From assembly GCA_002279065.1 (NCBI GenBank), contig NCKB01000015.1:1-64000 (forward strand): 64,000 bases of DNA, given 5' to 3'. Below are positions 60,950 through 64,000 of the stretch, piece by piece. The translations under genes and the position numbers were made by a program. Under the pieces are notes generated by a model. That model saw nothing but the letters and a program-made list of their open reading frames with translations, was not told the DNA's origin and made no database searches. Source of the stretch: Lysobacterales bacterium 15-68-25 (lineage in GTDB: Bacteria; Pseudomonadota; Gammaproteobacteria; Xanthomonadales; Rhodanobacteraceae). Position 1 is the stretch's first letter, and every line of letters begins with the position of its first letter.

Positions 60950-61744
60950 ATGAAGCACACGACCCGCTCGATCCAGACGATCCGTTCGACCCTCATCGCC
61001 GGAGCCGTCGCCCTCGCGTCGATCGCCCCGCTGCATGCCCAGATGCTGGGCGGCGCGATCGGCGGCGGACTGGCCGGCCGGATCACACCGCCGACACCGC
61101 CGACCCTGCCGAACGTGGGCCAGGTGGGCAGCCGCGCGCAGGACATGGGCGGCCGCGGCCTCGACCGTGCGTCCACCGAGGTGAGGAGCCGCGCGTCGCA
61201 CCTGAGTCAGCACGCCTCGTCGACGGCCAGCGGTGCCATGCAGCACGCGGACAGCGCGCTCGCCAACGCCGAAGGCCATGCCGCCGGCGGGGCCAGCGCC
61301 GCGGGCACGGTGGGCACCGTCGCCAACCAGGAAACCGCGATGGCGAGGGGTTCTGCCGAGGCCTCGGGGCCGGTCAACGACAGCGCAAGCGCCATCGACG
61401 ACGCCGCGAAACAGACCGCCACCCGCACGATTCAGCGCGCGGGGGAAGCCGGCACCACCGCCCGCCACCGCGTGCGCGAGCAGGTGCAGAACAGACTGGA
61501 ATACGCCAGCAGCCAGGCCGCGCAGAACGGTCGGCAGGGACTGCAGCGCGCCACCGGCGCGGTCGATGGTGCCAGCGGTTCCGGCGTGGGCGGTGGCTCG
61601 GCGAACGGCCAGACACAGGCCGGCGGTGGCACGAACGACGGCGGCAACGGCTCCGCCCGGATGGGTGGCCAGGCCCACGCCTCGATGGGTGAAGCCGACG
61701 CCTCGGCCAGCGGCCAAGTCGATGCGAGCGCCAGCGGCCACTGA
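60950..61744 (+). CDS. Secreted Ala/Gly/Ser-rich low-complexity protein
   Basis: This 264-aa protein has a signal peptide (about residues 1-30, ending PLHAQ) and then an Ala/Gly/Ser/Gln-rich sequence (GGAIGGGLAGRITPPTPPTL; ASAAGTVGTVANQETAMARG). It lacks Cys and has no recognisable domain; the C-terminal 70 residues are Gly/Ser-rich (GGGTNDGGNGSARMGG). It could be a surface or spacer protein. The start at ATG 60950 follows the strong AAGGAGGTCCACC site. It is encoded 104 bases after the S8 protease and has its own terminator. Confidence 0.75.
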   Translation: MKHTTRSIQTIRSTLIAGAVALASIAPLHAQMLGGAIGGGLAGRITPPTPPTLPNVGQVGSRAQDMGGRGLDRASTEVRSRASHLSQHASSTASGAMQHADSALANAEGHAAGGASAAGTVGTVANQETAMARGSAEASGPVNDSASAIDDAAKQTATRTIQRAGEAGTTARHRVREQVQNRLEYASSQAAQNGRQGLQRATGAVDGASGSGVGGGSANGQTQAGGGTNDGGNGSARMGGQAHASMGEADASASGQVDASASGH

Positions 61745-61767
61745 GCCGTCGCCTGGGTCCACCTTTC

Positions 61768-61800
61768 GAGCCCCCACGCGGGGGCTCTCTTTTTTTCGCT
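61768..61800 (+). terminator. Intrinsic terminator
   Basis: The stem GAGCCCCC/GGGGGCTC (61768-61775 with 61780-61787, loop ACGC) is followed by tcttttttt. It is a textbook rho-independent terminator 23 bases after the Ala/Gly-rich gene. Confidence 0.92.
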
Positions 61801-62127
61801 GCGACGTCCGCGATCTCGCCGGCCACGGCGGACGACGAAGTGCCACCACCCAAGATCCACCGCCGTGAAACCAGGCAATCCACCCCTGCTTGGCGCCAGC
61901 GCCAGATGACGCATGCCTTGGGACAGGTGGGTGGATCGTCTTTCCGGCCTGACCGCCAAAGCCGGCATTCACCTTATCGGTCGTGGCTCCCGCCGTCCCC
62001 ATGCACAACCGCGGCAGGCACGACGCGAGCGCGATCCGCACGTGGGGGCACGGCCTGGCCTTCGGGACATCCGTGGGGGAAGAACCCGCGTATAACGGAG
62101 GCTTGTTCGTCCCCAAGGAGCCCGACC
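61801..62127. other. Intergenic region before the peroxiredoxin gene
   Basis: About 330 bases without a supported gene. A TATAAC box at 62091-62096 (cgcgtataacggaggc) could be a -10 element for the peroxiredoxin gene, 32 bases before its start; no clear -35 is paired with it. AAGGAG at 62115-62120 is the ribosome site. Nothing else is seen. Confidence 0.5.
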
Positions 62128-62676
62128 ATGAAGTCCCTGTCTAAGCTGGCCGCCTTCGCCCTCGTGGGCGTGGCCGCCCTCGCCTCGCCCGCCCACGCTG
62201 CGCTGAAGGAGGGCACTCAGGCACCCGACTTCACCCTGCCCGCCTACCTCGCCGGCCAGCCGTTCACCTTCAAGCTCTCCGACGCGCTGAAGAAGGGGCC
62301 GGTGGTGGTGTACTTCTTCCCCGCCGCGCACACGGCCGGCTGCAACCTCGAGGCGCACCTGTTCTCTGAGGCCATCGACCAGTTCAAGGCCATGCATGCC
62401 ACCGTGATCGGCGTGACCGCCGGCAACACCGACCAGTTGTCCGATTTCTCCAAGGAAACCGAGCACTGCAGCGGCAAGTTCCCGGTCGCCGCCGACGAGG
62501 GAGCCAAGGTGGCCAAGCAGTACGACGCCACCCTGATGATGCGGCCGGGCTGGTCCGACCGCACCTCGTATGTGATCGCCCCGAGCGGCAAGATCACCTA
62601 TGTCTATTCCTCGCTCAGCCCGAACAAGCACGTGCAGAACACGCTGGATGCCGTGAAGGCCCTGGAAAGCAAGTAA
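62128..62676 (+). CDS. Secreted peroxiredoxin (AhpC/TSA-BCP type)
   Basis: This 182-aa protein has a signal peptide ending in SPAHA. The thioredoxin-fold peroxidase site is VVYFFPAAHTAGCNLEA, with the peroxidatic Cys at the TxxC position (Ala replaces the usual Pro). A second Cys in ETEHCSGKFPVAAD could be resolving. It would reduce hydroperoxides in the periplasm with an unknown reductant. Start and AAGGAG are clear. It is followed by a possible terminator and the borosin pair, with no sign of co-regulation. Confidence 0.88.
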   Translation: MKSLSKLAAFALVGVAALASPAHAALKEGTQAPDFTLPAYLAGQPFTFKLSDALKKGPVVVYFFPAAHTAGCNLEAHLFSEAIDQFKAMHATVIGVTAGNTDQLSDFSKETEHCSGKFPVAADEGAKVAKQYDATLMMRPGWSDRTSYVIAPSGKITYVYSSLSPNKHVQNTLDAVKALESK

Positions 62677-62696
62677 ACGGTTTCAAATGGAATAGA

Positions 62697-62731
62697 GCGT
62701 CCGGCCGATGTGCTGGACGCCTCCCCTTTTT
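62697..62731 (+). terminator. Possible terminator after the peroxiredoxin gene
   Basis: The stem GCGTCCGG/CTGGACGC (one G-U pair; 62697-62704 with 62713-62720) is followed by ctcccctttttcc. The U run is modest and starts six bases after the stem, so this is a weak intrinsic terminator. Confidence 0.5.
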
Positions 62732-62736
62732 CCGTG

Positions 62737-62761
62737 CATTCGCCGTAACATCCGGCGAATG
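62737..62761 (+). promoter_or_regulatory. Hairpin that sequesters the borosin methyltransferase start codon
   Basis: CATTCGCCG (62737-62745) and CGGCGAATG (62753-62761) are perfectly complementary over nine bases with a seven-base loop. The ATG start codon (62759-62761) and the preceding CGGCGA form the 3' arm. Folding would hide the start, suggesting translation-level control, or else translation begins elsewhere (GTG 62771). Confidence 0.6.
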
Positions 62762-63583
62762 TCCGAATCCGTGAACCCCATCACACCCACATCCCCGCGC
62801 GGCAGCATCGCCTGCGTGGGTGTTGGCATGACCCTCGGATCGCATCTGACCCCGCTGGCGCGCAGCCATATCCAGCAGGCCGACGTGGTGTTTGCCGCCG
62901 TGTCAGACAACATCGTGGAAATGTGGCTGGAACGCATGCACCCGGACGTGCGCAGCCTGCAGCCCTACTACGGTGAGGGCAAGCCGCGGATCGACACCTA
63001 CCGCGAATGGGTCGAGGTGATGATGGCCGAGGTGCGCGCCGGCAAGCGTGTCTGCGGTGTTTTCTACGGTCACCCCGGGATTTTCGCGTGGTCTCCGCAC
63101 AAGGTGATCGAGGTCGCCCGCTGGGAGGGCTACGAAGCCCGCATGGAACCCGGGATCTCCGCCGAGGACTGCCTGTACGCCGATCTCGGTATCGATCCGG
63201 GCACCTTCGGTTGCCAGCATGTCGAAGCCAGTCAGCTGCTCTTCTATGAGCGCAGCATCGACACCACTGGCCACGTCGTACTCTGGCAGATCGGCATGCT
63301 GGGCAACCGGTCCGTTGCCAACCCCGACCAGGGAAGCGCCTACCGCGGGCTGCTCGTCGAACGGCTGCTGCAGGACTACCCCGGGGAGCACGAAGTCATC
63401 CTTTACCGGTGCGCGACTCTTCCTATCGAGCATCCGCGCATCCGCCGTCTGCACCTGTGCGAGCTTCCGCTCGCGGACATTCAGCAGGAAGAAACCCTGA
63501 TCATTCCGCCGGCCAGGCCACTGCGGCGAAATGAGCTCCTGCGCCAACGCCTGGCGATGCTGGACAAGGAGCACGCAGCCTGA
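62759..63583 (+). CDS. Split borosin alpha-N-methyltransferase (SonM/OphMA-type)
   Basis: This 274-aa protein belongs to the tetrapyrrole-methylase fold, with the SAM-binding VGVGMTLG (about 20-27) and FYGHPGIFAW (102-111). It matches borosin N-methyltransferases (fungal OphMA, bacterial SonM) rather than porphyrin enzymes. The active-site residues are in place: Tyr70, Tyr71, Arg77 and Tyr81 in QPYYGEGKPRIDTY, and Tyr103 in FYGHPG. Other shared segments are MEPGISAEDCLYADLGIDPG and VEASQLLFYE. It lacks the fused C-terminal core of fungal borosins, as in bacterial split borosins where the peptide is a separate gene. It should methylate backbone amides of the precursor encoded 160 bases downstream. 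Confidence 0.93.
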   Translation: MSESVNPITPTSPRGSIACVGVGMTLGSHLTPLARSHIQQADVVFAAVSDNIVEMWLERMHPDVRSLQPYYGEGKPRIDTYREWVEVMMAEVRAGKRVCGVFYGHPGIFAWSPHKVIEVARWEGYEARMEPGISAEDCLYADLGIDPGTFGCQHVEASQLLFYERSIDTTGHVVLWQIGMLGNRSVANPDQGSAYRGLLVERLLQDYPGEHEVILYRCATLPIEHPRIRRLHLCELPLADIQQEETLIIPPARPLRRNELLRQRLAMLDKEHAA

Positions 63584-63742
63584 TGCTATTGAGTGGCCCG
63601 GGGGGGGCCATGCCATACAAGACACATTCGCCTTGGCCAGATAACCACAAACGGACGCGAGTCCTTTGTCGGCAGGGCGGATGGAGTATCCGATCACCTT
63701 CCGTGATCATCACTGACATCGCAAGTCATGAAGGGGGAAAAA
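63584..63742 (+). promoter_or_regulatory. Spacer between borosin methyltransferase and precursor genes
   Basis: Contains a run of eight G (63600-63607) beside GGCCC, a small hairpin GATCAC-cttcc-GTGATC (63692-63708), and the precursor's strong ribosome site AAGGGGG (63731-63737). No convincing promoter is seen. An internal hairpin and spacer of this size would allow the precursor to be made at a different level from the enzyme. Confidence 0.5.
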
Positions 63743-64000
63743 ATGCTGGATTCGATCGACATGCTGGAAGCCATCGGACAGGATGCGTCGCTGCGATATG
63801 CGACCGCCGAAGCATTGGCTACCGATAGCAGCCTGGAGGATGCCCCGGAGGCCCTGAAGGCAGCGATCCTCAGCGGCGCCCGGTCCGAGCTGAGCTCGGA
63901 ACTCGGCCATCGCGTCATGCAGGCCACGCAGGTCACCCAGAACCCCGGAAAGGAAGACGATGATGAGGATGAGGACGACGACAAGGAAGGCTCGTCGCTT
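63743..64000 (+). CDS. Borosin precursor peptide (partial, runs off the window)
   Basis: Open frame from ATG 63743 with no stop before the right edge; 86 residues seen. The strong AAGGGGG site fixes the start. Residues about 4-60 (SIDMLEAIGQDASLRYATAE through SELSSELGHR) are a small helical domain of the type that binds the methyltransferase in SonA and in the clasp of OphMA. A short Gln/Thr linker (VMQATQVTQNPG) and a strongly acidic stretch (KEDDDEDEDDDKEG) follow; the hydrophobic core that would be methylated lies beyond the window. No signal peptide is present. Confidence 0.85.
   Translation, partial: MLDSIDMLEAIGQDASLRYATAEALATDSSLEDAPEALKAAILSGARSELSSELGHRVMQATQVTQNPGKEDDDEDEDDDKEGSSL

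Overview
The window is GC-rich chromosomal DNA from a gammaproteobacterium. The gene content points to Xanthomonadales, most likely Rhodanobacteraceae (the Dyella, Rhodanobacter, Luteibacter, Frateuria group). The pointers are PilU, DUF3014, DUF4396, DUF885, an ECF sigma/anti-sigma pair beside a subtilase, and intergenic repeats of a kind I associate with this order. This placement is inference from gene families; there is no rRNA or tRNA gene, CRISPR array, prophage or replication origin that I can see.

Layout. Positions 1-2487 are a mobile and repetitive zone: the tail of an IS3-type transposase, an antisense IS110-family transposase whose C-terminus runs into it, and three copies of a structured intergenic repeat. 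Positions 2488-9851 hold housekeeping and stress genes: an aldo/keto reductase, an SPFH lipoprotein, a bicupin/TetR pair with a visible operator, a lipocalin, DUF4396, an SDR and DUF3014. Positions 10041-17453 are rich in cyclic-di-GMP signalling (GGDEF-EAL, propeller-GGDEF, PAS-GAF-GGDEF; a fourth GGDEF gene lies at 28662). Positions 17552-19752 form a redox operon: Met-rich secreted protein, dihaem peroxidase, cytochrome b561. Next come a PanE-like reductase, a ClsC-like phospholipase D and an EamA transporter. Positions 23673-28217 hold a secreted chitinase and a GH3 glucosidase, each with a different LacI-type palindrome over its promoter. Positions 28304-45239 carry a DksA/TraR-type protein, transporters, pilU, a YaiW-like lipoprotein, an orphan GtrII-type glucosyltransferase, an amidase, and the pbpC-yfhM pair. 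Positions 45424-53934 are mixed metabolic and hypothetical genes. Positions 53994-56462 pair plsY with a gene fusing fatty-acid-kinase (FakA) and DegV/FakB modules, suggesting in-operon supply of acyl-phosphate to PlsY. Positions 58229-61744 hold the ECF sigma/anti-sigma operon, a divergent S8 protease and an Ala/Gly-rich secreted protein.

The most exciting locus is at the right edge (62759-64000): a split borosin RiPP system. It has a SonM/OphMA-type peptide-backbone alpha-N-methyltransferase followed by a short gene for a SonA-like precursor with a borosin-binding helical domain and an acidic linker. The window ends before the core peptide. The methyltransferase start codon lies inside a perfect 9-bp hairpin.
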